Below, in pieces: positions 14,675 through 25,400 of a stretch of 56,255 bases of DNA. The first letter of the stretch is position 1. Every line of letters starts with the position of its first letter. The translations under genes were made by a program, and so were the position numbers. The notes under the pieces were generated by a model. The model was not told the DNA's origin and searched no databases. It saw only the letters and a program-made list of their open reading frames with translations. Source of the stretch: an uncultured Bacteroidales bacterium (GTDB taxonomy: Bacteria; Bacteroidota; Bacteroidia; Bacteroidales; UBA932). Location: the NCBI GenBank assembly GCA_947305045.1, contig CAMZCW010000003.1:1-56255 (forward strand). Reading direction: 5' to 3'.

Positions 14675-17600
14675 AAAAGATACTTCTTCTTATTTCGGCG
14701 TTAGTCGCCGGTACTTTTGCTTATGCGCAGACGCAAACTGTCACCGGCCAGGTGGTGGGAGACGACGGATTTCCCCTTCCCGGCGCCGGGGTTATCATTC
14801 AGGGGACCAGCACGGGTACGGTAACCGACGAAAACGGAAAATACAGCATCAGCGCCACCCCTTACGACGTGCTGGTGTTCTCCACGCTTGGTTTCAAGGA
14901 CGCTATGGAGAGTGTGGGGGACCGCAATCAGATTAACGTAGTGCTATCACCGGATACCCAGCTTCTGGACGATGCGGTGGTAATCGGTTACGGCACCCAG
15001 AAAAAGAGCGACCTTACAGGCTCTGTGGGTATCGTGAGCATGGAAGAGATAATTACTCCCGCTACGGGTACGGCCGATCAGGCCCTGCAGGGACGCATCG
15101 CCGGCGTGGATATTCTCTCCGGCGGCGGTGAGCCCGGCCAGGGGTCTTCCATCCGCGTGCGCGGTACAAGAAGTATATCGGCCGGGAACGACCCTCTCAT
15201 TGTGGTCGACGGCATAGTGGATGCAGTGGAGGACTTCTCGGACATCAACCCCGACGATATCAAGAGCATCACGGTGCTCAAGGATGCTTCTTCCACAGCT
15301 ATCTATGGCGCTCGCGGTTCCAACGGTGTTATCCTGGTTACAACCAAGGGTGATGCCACAGGTGGCAAAGTTTCCGTCACCTTCAGCGCCAGCGTCGGCT
15401 GGAGCGAGCTCCCGCGCAAGTTGGACATAATGAATGCAACTGAATTTGCCCAGTTCAGGAACGACTACAAGCTTGCCGCTGGCAATGCCCAGGTTACCAC
15501 GCCGCAGATGAGTGGAAAATACCCGTTCGAAGATCCTTCTGTTTATGGAGTAGGAACTGACTGGCAGGAGGTCCTGACGCGTAAAGGTTTGCAACAGGAA
15601 TACAAGATTTCCCTGAGCCACGGCGATTCCAAGTCTCATACATTCGCGTCGTTCGGGTATGAAAAGCGTGACGGTATTGTCATTGGTACAGGAATGCATA
15701 AATATACTGCTCTTGTAAAACTTGACCGCAAGATATTCAAGTGGCTGAAAATCGGAGCCAGGATTAACCTTTCCACCCGCCGCAACGACCGCAATTCCGT
15801 TACTATCAACGGTACATCCAATGGCTCGGCGGTGTGCCTGAGCCCGCTGGTGGGCCCCACGGACGAGTGGAACCGTTACTCCGATGAGGGAACTTCCGGA
15901 GGCGCGGTGTTCAACAGCCCCTACCTGATTGCCAAGAACGTGACCAACTACGTTAATATCAAGTATCTGAACGTGGCCCCATGGATTGAAATTACTCCAT
16001 TCAAAGGCGCCACGCTCAAGAGCACGTATTCCGCAGGTTGGACGGACAACGACGCTTATTACTATTCTCCCTCATCCATGCCGCTTGCCAAGGTGCGCAA
16101 TACCGGAGGAACGGCATCCCGCACCACTGACGACCGCAAGTCTATGCTCAGCGAGACTACATTCTCATGGAAAAAGACCTTTGCCCGCAGCCACAACCTT
16201 GACTTGATGGCGGGCTTTACAGCCGGCAAGAAGACCAGCGAATACCGTTACACCAAGGGTGTCGGCTATCTGGACGACAACGTCGGGCCTTTCAACATGG
16301 GCGCGATAGTGGATAAGCGCAACCTTACGGAAAGCACCACGTCGTCCGAAGTGACCAGAATGTCCTTCCTTGGCCGCGCCAACTATTCTTACAAGAGTCG
16401 TTACCACGTCACAGCTACGGCGCGTTACGATGGTTCCTCAAACTTTGCTGCCGGTCACAAGTGGGGCTTTTTCCCGGCCGTTGCAGCGCGCTGGACCATT
16501 TCCAACGAGCCATGGATGAGTTCACTCAAGGCCGGCGGTCTTACGAACCTGTCACTGCGCCTCAGTGCCGGCCGCAGCGGTAACGACGCCATCTCCAGCT
16601 ATGTTTCACAGCAGGCCCTTACGTCGGCGACATCTACCTGGCTGTTTGGAGAGACTCAGCAGACTTCCACCTATCCCACGCGCCTGGACAACGCCTCCCT
16701 TACATGGGAAACCACCGACAGCTACAACGCCGGACTGGACGTTTCCCTGTGGAACGACCGCGTAACGCTTACCGGGGATGCTTACCTGTCTTACACCAAT
16801 GACCTTCTGCTGAAGGTGCAGAACCCCAAGCAGACGGGTTTTGCCGACCGCTGGGCAAATGTTGGCAGCACCAAGGGTTGGGGCTGGGAATTTGCCATTT
16901 CGTCCCGTAATATCGCCACCCAGCACTTCAGCTGGAGGACGGACTTTACCATCAGCCACAACAATTCCGTGGTGACCGATATCGGCGCCGATTACGACCA
17001 GGTGGCCACTTATTCCAGCGGGCACATGATTTACGGTTACAAGGTGGGTTATCCCGTGAATGCTCTCTGGGGCTACAAGTTCTGCGGAGTATGGCATAAC
17101 GCCAACGAAAGGGAAGCCAACAAGGCAACCCGCGCCTATGTGTCATATCAGGACGCCGACGGTTATTCCAAGTATGCCGACGTGAATCATGACGGTATAC
17201 TGGACAATAACGACCTCCTGTATCAGGGATCCAGCGATCCCATCGTTTTCGGCGGTCTCCAGAATACGTTCAACATAGGACAGTTCAGCATAGGAGTGTA
17301 TTTCACCTATTCGATAGGAGGGTACATTTACAATCTGTCCGAGTTTAACCTGGGAAGCGCCATTGCCAACACCAACAAGTACCGCTACATGATAGACTGC
17401 TGGCATCCGATAAGAAATCCGGAAGGCAATCTGCCCGGAGCCTATATGCAGGATTCCTACCGCAGCGACCGCTACATCCATGACGCCAGCTATCTGCGCC
17501 TGAAGAACCTCAGTGTGAGCTATACGCTGGATTTGTCCAAGAAGGTCAAGTGGGCCAGGGATATTACATTCGCTGCCTACGTGGACAACCTTTTCCTTCT

Positions 17601-17718
17601 TACGAAATACAATGGATACGACCCCGACATATCCTCTTCCTCGTCCGTGAGAAGGCTTGACAATGCAGCCTATCCGAATCCAAGGACATACATGTTCAGT
17701 ATCAAATTCCGTTATTAG
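14671..17718 (+). CDS. susC: SusC-family TonB-dependent outer membrane transporter
   Basis: A 1015-residue SusC homologue. I place the start at ATG 14671, overlapping the previous stop, with a signal peptide ending at about 20 (FAYAQ). Residues 25-105 are a carboxypeptidase-regulatory-like domain (VTGQVVGDDGFPLPGAGVII). The TonB box and plug start at about 110 (DDAVVIGYGTQKKSDLTGSV), with VRGTRSISAGNDPLIVVDGI further on. The remainder is a beta barrel ending PNPRTYMFSIKFRY with a terminal aromatic. It imports oligosaccharides across the outer membrane with its SusD lid, encoded 4 bases downstream. Length is normal. The glycan is not predictable from this sequence. Confidence 0.95.
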   Translation: MKKILLLISALVAGTFAYAQTQTVTGQVVGDDGFPLPGAGVIIQGTSTGTVTDENGKYSISATPYDVLVFSTLGFKDAMESVGDRNQINVVLSPDTQLLDDAVVIGYGTQKKSDLTGSVGIVSMEEIITPATGTADQALQGRIAGVDILSGGGEPGQGSSIRVRGTRSISAGNDPLIVVDGIVDAVEDFSDINPDDIKSITVLKDASSTAIYGARGSNGVILVTTKGDATGGKVSVTFSASVGWSELPRKLDIMNATEFAQFRNDYKLAAGNAQVTTPQMSGKYPFEDPSVYGVGTDWQEVLTRKGLQQEYKISLSHGDSKSHTFASFGYEKRDGIVIGTGMHKYTALVKLDRKIFKWLKIGARINLSTRRNDRNSVTINGTSNGSAVCLSPLVGPTDEWNRYSDEGTSGGAVFNSPYLIAKNVTNYVNIKYLNVAPWIEITPFKGATLKSTYSAGWTDNDAYYYSPSSMPLAKVRNTGGTASRTTDDRKSMLSETTFSWKKTFARSHNLDLMAGFTAGKKTSEYRYTKGVGYLDDNVGPFNMGAIVDKRNLTESTTSSEVTRMSFLGRANYSYKSRYHVTATARYDGSSNFAAGHKWGFFPAVAARWTISNEPWMSSLKAGGLTNLSLRLSAGRSGNDAISSYVSQQALTSATSTWLFGETQQTSTYPTRLDNASLTWETTDSYNAGLDVSLWNDRVTLTGDAYLSYTNDLLLKVQNPKQTGFADRWANVGSTKGWGWEFAISSRNIATQHFSWRTDFTISHNNSVVTDIGADYDQVATYSSGHMIYGYKVGYPVNALWGYKFCGVWHNANEREANKATRAYVSYQDADGYSKYADVNHDGILDNNDLLYQGSSDPIVFGGLQNTFNIGQFSIGVYFTYSIGGYIYNLSEFNLGSAIANTNKYRYMIDCWHPIRNPEGNLPGAYMQDSYRSDRYIHDASYLRLKNLSVSYTLDLSKKVKWARDITFAAYVDNLFLLTKYNGYDPDISSSSSVRRLDNAAYPNPRTYMFSIKFRY

Positions 17719-17721
17719 CGT

Positions 17722-19380
17722 ATGAAGAAGATAGTTTTAACCATAGCGGCAGGCATTATCCTCTGGAACTGCTCCCTGGATGAAAAGATCATTTCTTCAT
17801 CCACGCAGGATACTTACTACCAGACCGTAGAGCAGTGCATAACCGGTCTCAACGGATGCTATACCAACATCCGGAACATCTATAACAACAAAGAGTACTT
17901 CGTGGTGTGCGAGGGGCAGAGCGACCTTCTGTACATCAACCGTTCGGACCAGCCCAACGCCGTCCTTATGGTGACGCCTTCTACACCCAGGTTCGGAAGC
18001 ACCATGTGGACCTACTGCTACATCGGGGTCAGCCGTGTGAATGCAGTGGAAGCTGCAATCCTGCGGGCGCCACTTACAGACGCAGAAAAAGCGCCTCTAC
18101 TTGCCGAGGCAACGGTACTGAGAAGCCTTTTCTACTACATTCTCACTTCCAATTTCGGAGACGTTCCTTTCTATAAGTACGAGGTGACCGATTCCAACAA
18201 CGACATAATCGGTACCCTTCCCCGCATGAGCGCCTCCGACACGCGCAACACCCTGATCGCCGACCTTCACATGTGGATCCTGGAAGAAGGCGCGCTGGAT
18301 ATGGCCCGTACGAATGATGCCGGGAACGCCCAGCAGTACCGTGCCGGGGCGGCGCTCGGCCTTATGTTGGGCGGTAAGATGTGTCTCTGGGAAGAGCGAT
18401 GGAGCGATGCCATAGAGTTTTTCGGCGCTCTGGAAGATATTTACGGAGATCTTTCCCAGTATCCCGTCTCCGATATTCCTTTCCGCAATCGCCAGACTCC
18501 GGAAAGTATTATGGAGATTTCAAACATTGCCGTCGATTACGGGCTGCAGCTTCAGGGAACGCTGGCTTCCATCTGCACGCCTTACCGTAAAGTTGCGGCA
18601 CAGGAGGGTGATGACACGGACGAAGACGAGGAAGAGCAGCCGGTAGGGGACATCTACGACGGCATCGGAATTCCGGAACTGGGAGACCAGATGCGCACGC
18701 AGAGCCCGTTCCGTCCCACCAAGCATTTCTACAAAGACCTTATGCCGTACAGTAGCAAGGATCTCCGCTGCGCGACATACTCGTCTACGGGAGAGTATAT
18801 TTCAGGAGCCGGCGGTTACCTTGCATGGGGATGGCCCGGATATTATCCAGATGATGACCGGACTGTTGCGCCACGTGCGTTCCGCTATTTCAGTTCGGTA
18901 AAGAGCGGAAACGGACGTCCGTACCTTGGCGACAAGTTCTGGTGCTTCGGCATGCAGTACAATCTGGACAGCAATTCTTACAAGGTGTTCCGCTATGCCG
19001 GCGCCATCCTGGGCCTGGCCGAGGCCTGGTTCCAGAAGGACGATGACGCCAAAGCCTGCGAGTATCTGAACATGGTGCGCACCCGCGCGGGCCTGAAGGC
19101 CGTTAATTCAGGTGATTTCGGCACCCGCGCCGAGCTTTTCCACGCCATCCAGGACGAGTACGCTCGCGAGCTCTTCGGCGAATTCCAGCGCAAGCACGAC
19201 CTCGTGCGCTGGGGAATCTGGTACGACACAGTGATGAAGTATAATGTGGAGGCCGAAAACAACACCCGCCTCAGGGCCAATATCAAGCCCTGCCACGAGT
19301 ATTATCCCATCCCGGACGTTGAGGTTGTCAACTCCCGCGGCGCCCTGGACAATAAGGAATATAACAAATGGGGCCTATGA
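17722..19380 (+). CDS. susD: SusD/RagB-family surface glycan-binding lipoprotein
   Basis: A 552-residue lipoprotein with cysteine C17 (LWNC). It shows the SusD hallmarks: TYYQTVEQCITGLNGCYTNI near the start, the TPR-like segment EATVLRSLFYYILTSNFGDVPFY, a C-terminal RTRAGLKAV and an ELFGEFQRKHDLVRWG motif, and the end YYPIPDVEVVNSRGALDNKEYN. A short acidic stretch (DDTDEDEEEQ, about residues 295-305) is likely a loop. It binds the glycan at the surface and closes over SusC. It lies directly after susC and overlaps the next lipoprotein gene by 4 bases. Confidence 0.95.
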   Translation: MKKIVLTIAAGIILWNCSLDEKIISSSTQDTYYQTVEQCITGLNGCYTNIRNIYNNKEYFVVCEGQSDLLYINRSDQPNAVLMVTPSTPRFGSTMWTYCYIGVSRVNAVEAAILRAPLTDAEKAPLLAEATVLRSLFYYILTSNFGDVPFYKYEVTDSNNDIIGTLPRMSASDTRNTLIADLHMWILEEGALDMARTNDAGNAQQYRAGAALGLMLGGKMCLWEERWSDAIEFFGALEDIYGDLSQYPVSDIPFRNRQTPESIMEISNIAVDYGLQLQGTLASICTPYRKVAAQEGDDTDEDEEEQPVGDIYDGIGIPELGDQMRTQSPFRPTKHFYKDLMPYSSKDLRCATYSSTGEYISGAGGYLAWGWPGYYPDDDRTVAPRAFRYFSSVKSGNGRPYLGDKFWCFGMQYNLDSNSYKVFRYAGAILGLAEAWFQKDDDAKACEYLNMVRTRAGLKAVNSGDFGTRAELFHAIQDEYARELFGEFQRKHDLVRWGIWYDTVMKYNVEAENNTRLRANIKPCHEYYPIPDVEVVNSRGALDNKEYNKWGL

Positions 19381-19718
19381 GAAAGTTAATTGCAATCCTT
19401 GTGGCAGCGCTGGCAATAGCAGCCTGCCAGAAACCTTATACAACCAAGATAGACCTTGCCGTAAACCACGAAGAGATCATTCTCCCTTCGGCCGAAGAAG
19501 GACATTGCTTCATTACGGTCTATTCCAACTCGTCCTGGACCATATCGGTTACAGAGGGCTCGGACTGGGCCAGCCTCGGCGCGGGTTCCGGGGAGGGGAT
19601 TGGCTATGTGCGCCTGAACTTCACCGAAAACCTGGGAACCGAAGAGCGTAAGGCCAAGGTGAAGGTTTCCGGAAGCGGTAAAACATGTGAAATCATCGTA
19701 ACCCAGCCAGCAGAATGA
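19377..19718 (+). CDS. BACON-domain lipoprotein
   Basis: I choose ATG 19377 (113 residues), in an ATGA overlap with the susD stop; an ATG three codons earlier is possible. The lipobox cysteine is C17 (IAAC). The mature part is one BACON domain: EEGHCFITVYSNSSWTISV, SDWASL and a final strand SGSGKTCEIIVTQPA. It probably sits with SusD at the cell surface as a binding or spacer module. Confidence 0.8.
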   Translation: MRKLIAILVAALAIAACQKPYTTKIDLAVNHEEIILPSAEEGHCFITVYSNSSWTISVTEGSDWASLGAGSGEGIGYVRLNFTENLGTEERKAKVKVSGSGKTCEIIVTQPAE

Positions 19719-20335
19719 TGAAAAGGACATTGTATATACTTGCTGCCGTGCTTGCCTTTGCGGCATGCAATTCCCTAAAGCCGGAGCCCATTGACATCGT
19801 GCAGCTGGGTATTCCCGCAGAGGCTATCGAAGTGCCGGAGACATCAGGAGAAGACGGCGTGAAAGTCATTGCCGACAGGGGTTACTCTGTTGATATAGTT
19901 TCCGGCGCCGACTGGCTCACAAAGGGTATTGCTCAAAGTGACACGCTTTCTTTTTACTTTGAAGCAAATTCGGGTTTCCGTCGCAGCGCAGTGATAAAGG
20001 TGAGCGCCGGTAGCCGTGAGGACTTCCTTCAGGTAAGACAGAGGGGCGTTTTTGCCGAAACGCTCTCCCTGAGCGACGCTTCCATAATTGTTCCTGCCGC
20101 CGGGGGATTCGTTAAGACAAGAGTGGTTTCGAACCTTCCGGCCGACTATTTCACTCTTTTCGCCTCCGACGACAAAGTGATAAAGAAGTTGCGTCTGGAA
20201 GGCAATATTCTTTGTTTTGAGGTGCTCCCTTCGTCCAGCAGGGATGCCCGCAGCTTTTATGTTAGCGTTTCCTATGAAGACGGATGGGGAGAAACCCTGG
20301 AAGCGTTCATAACTATCAGACAGAATGCGTATTAG
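19715..20335 (+). CDS. Lipoprotein with two BACON-like domains
   Basis: A 206-residue lipoprotein with cysteine C18 (FAAC); the first two codons are both ATG and either may be used. The first BACON-like unit spans about 25-110 (GADWLTKGIAQSDTLSFYFE, EDFLQVRQRGV) and a second, more diverged one about 115-206 (AAGGFVKTRVVSNLPAD, ending AFITIRQNAY). It overlaps the gene before by 4 bases and the gene after by 11. A SusE/SusF-like surface accessory position in the operon is plausible, although it is shorter than SusE. Confidence 0.7.
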   Translation: MMKRTLYILAAVLAFAACNSLKPEPIDIVQLGIPAEAIEVPETSGEDGVKVIADRGYSVDIVSGADWLTKGIAQSDTLSFYFEANSGFRRSAVIKVSAGSREDFLQVRQRGVFAETLSLSDASIIVPAAGGFVKTRVVSNLPADYFTLFASDDKVIKKLRLEGNILCFEVLPSSSRDARSFYVSVSYEDGWGETLEAFITIRQNAY

Positions 20336-22400
20336 TAAAAAGGCTTTAATCATCACCCTTGCCATGTGCCTTACCCAAGCCCTGGGCGCACGGGATTACC
20401 GTCTTTCCAATGGGAAGATGGCCGTGAGCGTTAATGGCGATGGCCGGTTGACGGAGCTTCGCAACCTTTCAACCGGCACTGACTATGCTGGCGGCGGAGC
20501 GCTATGGAGGCTGTACTACGATACCCCCGACCGCAGGGAAAATGAGATTGACGGTGCTTCCTTTACTCCTGAAGTGTTTTCAGATGGCAAATCCATCGTG
20601 CTGAAGTATCATGTGGAGAAAGTGGATTTCGGCCTTACGCTCACTGTAACACTTGATGATGACAAAGTCCGCTTTGGCTCAAAGTTAGAAAACAATGAGC
20701 CGCATACGATAATAAGGGAACTGCAGTATCCGCTTGTGGGAGACCTGCGCCTTCCGGATGGGTATAAACTCCTTACTACCCATGGCGGCGGAACGCTTTA
20801 CGATGATGTCAAGAGGCTGATAGTCCGTGAGGGTATCAAGAATCCTTATATGACTCCGGCTCAGAAATATCGCCAGATGGCCTTGGAATACCCTCGTGGA
20901 GCCGTCGCAGCAAATTGTTTTGCACTTGTTTCCGAGAAAGAGGGCCTGTATTTCGGCAGTCATGACAGCACTTTCGTCAGTACAGGGCACGGGCTCAGGG
21001 TTTATCCTTCGGCATCGGAAAAATTCGACCGCCTGGAATGCGGGTTCTACAAGTACCCGAACTGCCTGTTTGGGAGATCCTGGGAGTGCAATGCCAATGT
21101 GATTGCTCCTTACAGCGGAGACTGGACCGTGACATCGCGCCTTTACCGGGCGTGGGCCGACGCCTCGTGGTGGGACCGTCACGAACCTCCTCAGTGGGTA
21201 CGTACTATGAAGAGCTGGCAGAGAATCATATTCCGTCACCAGTACGGGGAGCAGTTCTTTTCATACAAGGACCTCCCCGGGCGCATAGCCGACGTAGAAA
21301 AGAGCGTTGACAGTGACGCCACCCTCATTTTCGGCTGGTGGAAACGTGGCATGGATAACGGAAATCCTGACTATGAGCCTGACCCTGCCCAGGGAGGAGC
21401 CGATGGGCTCAGGGATGCGATTTCGGCCTATCAGGCGGGAGGCGGACATGCTGCGCTGTATGTGAATGGTAAACTCATCGACAGGGAAAGCGACTTCTAT
21501 CTTTCGGGACAGGCAAATGGCCTCACAATGAGAGATAATACGGGTTCCGAATATGTGGAGAACTATAAGTTCACCGGCATGGGCTCGTTCCTTGGCACAT
21601 ACAACTACCGTTCGTTTGCAGTTGCCGATACGAGGAATCCCCACTGGGTAGAATTGATGAAGGGTTGGGCCGATATGGCTTTGGACCTGGGCGCATCGAG
21701 CGTTTTCTATGACCAGATGGGGGCTGTCGAGCGTTCGGCCGTGCCGTGGGATCTTTCCGGAGAATTCCCGGTACCGGATCTTTCTCAACTTACTGCCAAG
21801 GGTGGCGCGATGAAGGACTGCCGGGATCACGCCCATGAAATCGGGCTTGCAGTTGGTTCCGAGCATATCACGGATTATCTGTCCATGTATGTGGACTACA
21901 CACACGGCGACGGGCTTCTGGACTTTTTGGACTGGTTCCGCTACACCTTCCCGGAACTTATTATCAGTGACCGCTGCATCCGTGACGACACCGACATTGA
22001 ACGACGGGTGAACCTCACTGTACTGAAAGGCCTTCGCAACGACATTGAGATTTACCGTTGCCGCGGGCTCATAGACGAAACACCTCATTATCAGGCATAT
22101 CTGGCAAAGATAAATGCCCTGAAAGAGAAGTATTCAGACCTCCTTCTGGAAGGCCGTTTTGCCTATAAGGATTTCTTCTCATGCAGCAATTCTGCAGTGG
22201 AAGCCCGCTGTTTTGTGAACGGTAATCGTCTTGCCATAGTGGCCACATCGGAGGCCGATGCCCGTAAGACGGCCCGCATGGATGCTCCCGGGTATCATTT
22301 TGTTGAGGCTTCAACCATAGGCGACGCTACGGTGTCCAGTAGCGGCAAGCGCCTTCGCCTTGGTCAGCATGGCCTTGCAGTACTGGTTTTTGAGAAATAA
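20325..22400 (+). CDS. DUF6259-like putative glycoside hydrolase
   Basis: A 691-residue secreted protein with a signal peptide of about 21 residues and no lipobox. The N-terminal 270 residues form a beta-rich domain (GGGALWRLYYDTPDRREN). The central part reads like a TIM barrel, with FGWWKRGMDNGNPDYEPDP, LGASSVFYDQMGA and GLAVGSEHITD carrying acidic residues suited to catalysis. The C-terminal strands close with a small beta domain. It resembles proteins annotated as DUF6259, which are found mainly in PULs; no activity is assigned from sequence. It starts within the previous gene, and the next follows after 18 bases. Confidence 0.6.
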   Translation: MRISKKALIITLAMCLTQALGARDYRLSNGKMAVSVNGDGRLTELRNLSTGTDYAGGGALWRLYYDTPDRRENEIDGASFTPEVFSDGKSIVLKYHVEKVDFGLTLTVTLDDDKVRFGSKLENNEPHTIIRELQYPLVGDLRLPDGYKLLTTHGGGTLYDDVKRLIVREGIKNPYMTPAQKYRQMALEYPRGAVAANCFALVSEKEGLYFGSHDSTFVSTGHGLRVYPSASEKFDRLECGFYKYPNCLFGRSWECNANVIAPYSGDWTVTSRLYRAWADASWWDRHEPPQWVRTMKSWQRIIFRHQYGEQFFSYKDLPGRIADVEKSVDSDATLIFGWWKRGMDNGNPDYEPDPAQGGADGLRDAISAYQAGGGHAALYVNGKLIDRESDFYLSGQANGLTMRDNTGSEYVENYKFTGMGSFLGTYNYRSFAVADTRNPHWVELMKGWADMALDLGASSVFYDQMGAVERSAVPWDLSGEFPVPDLSQLTAKGGAMKDCRDHAHEIGLAVGSEHITDYLSMYVDYTHGDGLLDFLDWFRYTFPELIISDRCIRDDTDIERRVNLTVLKGLRNDIEIYRCRGLIDETPHYQAYLAKINALKEKYSDLLLEGRFAYKDFFSCSNSAVEARCFVNGNRLAIVATSEADARKTARMDAPGYHFVEASTIGDATVSSSGKRLRLGQHGLAVLVFEK

Positions 22401-22418
22401 ACATTACCTTTAGTCTCC

Positions 22419-25400
22419 ATGAAACGCCTCTGTGTCATCATACTGCTTTCCCTGCTTGGTTTGCTCTCATCGGCGCAGCAGAAAAGTGATTATTATGTGT
22501 GTGCTTACGTGTGGCCTTCCTGCCACGACGATGCGCTCGCGAGAAAGTGGATCTGGCCGGAGGGAGAAGGCGAATGGGAGGTGATACGGAAGGGGAATCC
22601 ACGCTTCGAGGGGCATTACCAGCCTCGCCTTCCGCTGCTGGGCTACGGACATGACGATGACCCTGAGGTGGTTGAGCAGTGGATACAAATGGCCCTCAGC
22701 CACGGCGTGAACACCTTTATCTACGACTGGTATTGGTTCCGCGACCCAGACGGCTACAGTGGGCCTTTCCTGGAGGACGCGCTGGACAAGGGTTTCCTTG
22801 ACGCTCCGTCGAACGGAAAGATGAACTTTTACCTCATGTACGCCAATCATGATGTAAAGTACAGCTACTGGAATTACCACAAGTGGGGGGCCGATGCGGA
22901 CTCGCTCCTTTTCAACCCCCGTATCGGCATGGCAGACTGGAAGAAGGTGGTGAAGCGCGTGATTACCAAGTACTTCCATCTTCCCAACTACGTTAAGATT
23001 GACGGCTGTCCGGTATTCGCCATCTTCAATACCGGTATTTTTGAGCAGGGCTTTTCCTCACCGGAGGAGGCCGTGGCCGCTATGGATTATTTCCGTGAAG
23101 AGGTGAAGAAAGCCGGATTCCCCGGCCTGCACGTACAACTTACGCCCGGCGGCGGTTCAGACCCTTCTTCCCGTCCCGGCGGCGGCTGGGCCGGCGGCAT
23201 AGACCGCTATAAAATAAACAGCATCGCCTTCTACAACATGGGCGGATTCAACCCGGATTACGAAATTCAGAACCAGAATGCTGTACGCATCCGCAACAGT
23301 GTTGATACGCTTTACAACATCCCGCTTTTCCCTACCGTCTCCATCGGCTGGGACGATACTCCACGTTTCCCGCGCAAAGGAGAGAAGGACGTTACGCATA
23401 TCAACTATAATCCGCAGACATTCGAAAAGTATCTGAGGATAGCAAAGGATTATGCCGATGCCCATCGCGCCACCCAGCCCCCGTTTGTAATGATCAACGC
23501 CTGGAACGAGTGGGTGGAGGGCAGTTACCTCTTGCCTGACCAGAAATGGGGCTACGGCTATCTGGATGCCGTAAAGCACGTTTTCGTACAGCCGGATTCC
23601 ACAAAGATTCTTCCGCCATGGCAGAAAGGATATTTTGATATCCATCATATCTCCACCGGCAAAGGCGAATGCCAGTTCCTGGTATTCCCGGACGGCACTA
23701 CCATGGTGATCGACTGCGGAGACATGACGGGACAGGGCCGCGGATGGGCCCATTCCAAGGCTCTTCCGGGCAATGCCCTTACGCCGGCACAGTGGGCCGC
23801 AAAATATATCGACACGTTCTCACCCAAGCCTGGAGAACTTGACTATGTGGTAGTTTCGCATTTCCACGACGATCATATGGGGCATGTGAGTGCTTCATGC
23901 GAAGGCCCGGACGGATACCGGCTCTGCGGGATAACCGAACTGGCAGAATACGAAAAATTCGGCACGCTCGTGGACAGAGGCTATCCCGCCTACGATTTCC
24001 CTTCCGTTGAAAGGGTCGAGAAGCAGTGCACGATGATGAAGGACTACAAGAAGTTTGTGGACCTTAAGGTTGCCTCCGGAATGAAGGCAGAGCGATTCAA
24101 AGTGGGCACTCACAAGCAGTTCAGGACACAATCTGGGCGATGGGACTTTGATGTATGGAATATTGCGTCGGATCTGAAAGTGACAGACGGTGGCCGAAAA
24201 GCAAAGGATATGTATTCGCCCGGCGATGACCCCATGAAGTTTGATGAGAACATGTTCTCGAGCGTGATGCTTTTTCGATACGGGGACTTCAAATACTACA
24301 CTGGCGGAGACCTTCCGGGCGGGAATCTTCAGGCTCTCAAATTCGAACGCGACTTCGAGTCCCAGGTCGCGCCTATTGTGGGACGATGCGACGTCGTGAA
24401 AGCCGACCATCATGGGTACAGGGATTCGTCCAACCCCTATTTTCTGCAGGAACTTGCCCCCGACGTGGTAATCGTCGATGCCGCAGAGGCTTCTCATCCG
24501 CGTCAGGAAACAGTCGGAAGGATTATGCATGAGAGCCGCTTCCTGTTTACGACATCCGAGGCCGGTCGCGCAAAGATGGGAGAAGATGCGTGGGCGAAGG
24601 TGCAGGGAACAGGGCACATCGTCGTACGTGTTTTCCCCGGGGGAGATTCCTATAAGGTATATGTGCTGGATGCCTTTTCACCGGATTACAGGATTGTCCA
24701 GGAGTCGGCCATGATGTATTCGGGCAGGGATATTGTTCTTGACGGTGGAAGCAAGGGAAAGGTAACGGCGGCTATCCAGAGCGCTGTCGACAGGGTGTCG
24801 GCTGCGGGCGGCGGTAGGGTTACACTTCGAAGCGGTACTTTCCTGAGTGGCCCGATACAGATGAAAGACGGAGTGGAACTGCATATCGCTGAAGGCGCCA
24901 CGCTGCTGGCATCCCCAAATCTTTCAGACTACAGGGATCCGGCTATGAAGCACGTGGTCCGGGAGGCTCTTCCCCGCCACAGAAGCGCCGCATTCATCTG
25001 GGCCGATGAAGCCAGGAATATTTCCATCACCGGAGGCGGAACCATCGACGGTAACGGGGCATATCATATAAAGAAAAAGACGGACCCCGCCTGGACCGGA
25101 TGGGAATATGAGAGAATTGCCCCTGCCGAAAAAACTCTTCCCAGGGTGGTGTTCTTCACCGGCTGTACCAATGTGAAAGTGCAGGATGTGACCATGACCG
25201 GCCAGCCCGCCGGCTGGAGTTATTGGATTCACGACTGCGACAGCGTGACATTCCGCGACTGTAAGATTTTCGCCGACGTACGTTATCCCAACAACGACGG
25301 TATCCACATCAACTGTTCCCGTGACGTCGATGTCTCCGGCTGCGAAATCGAGACAGGGGACGACTGTATCGTACTCCGGGCTAACAGCCGTTCTCTCAAA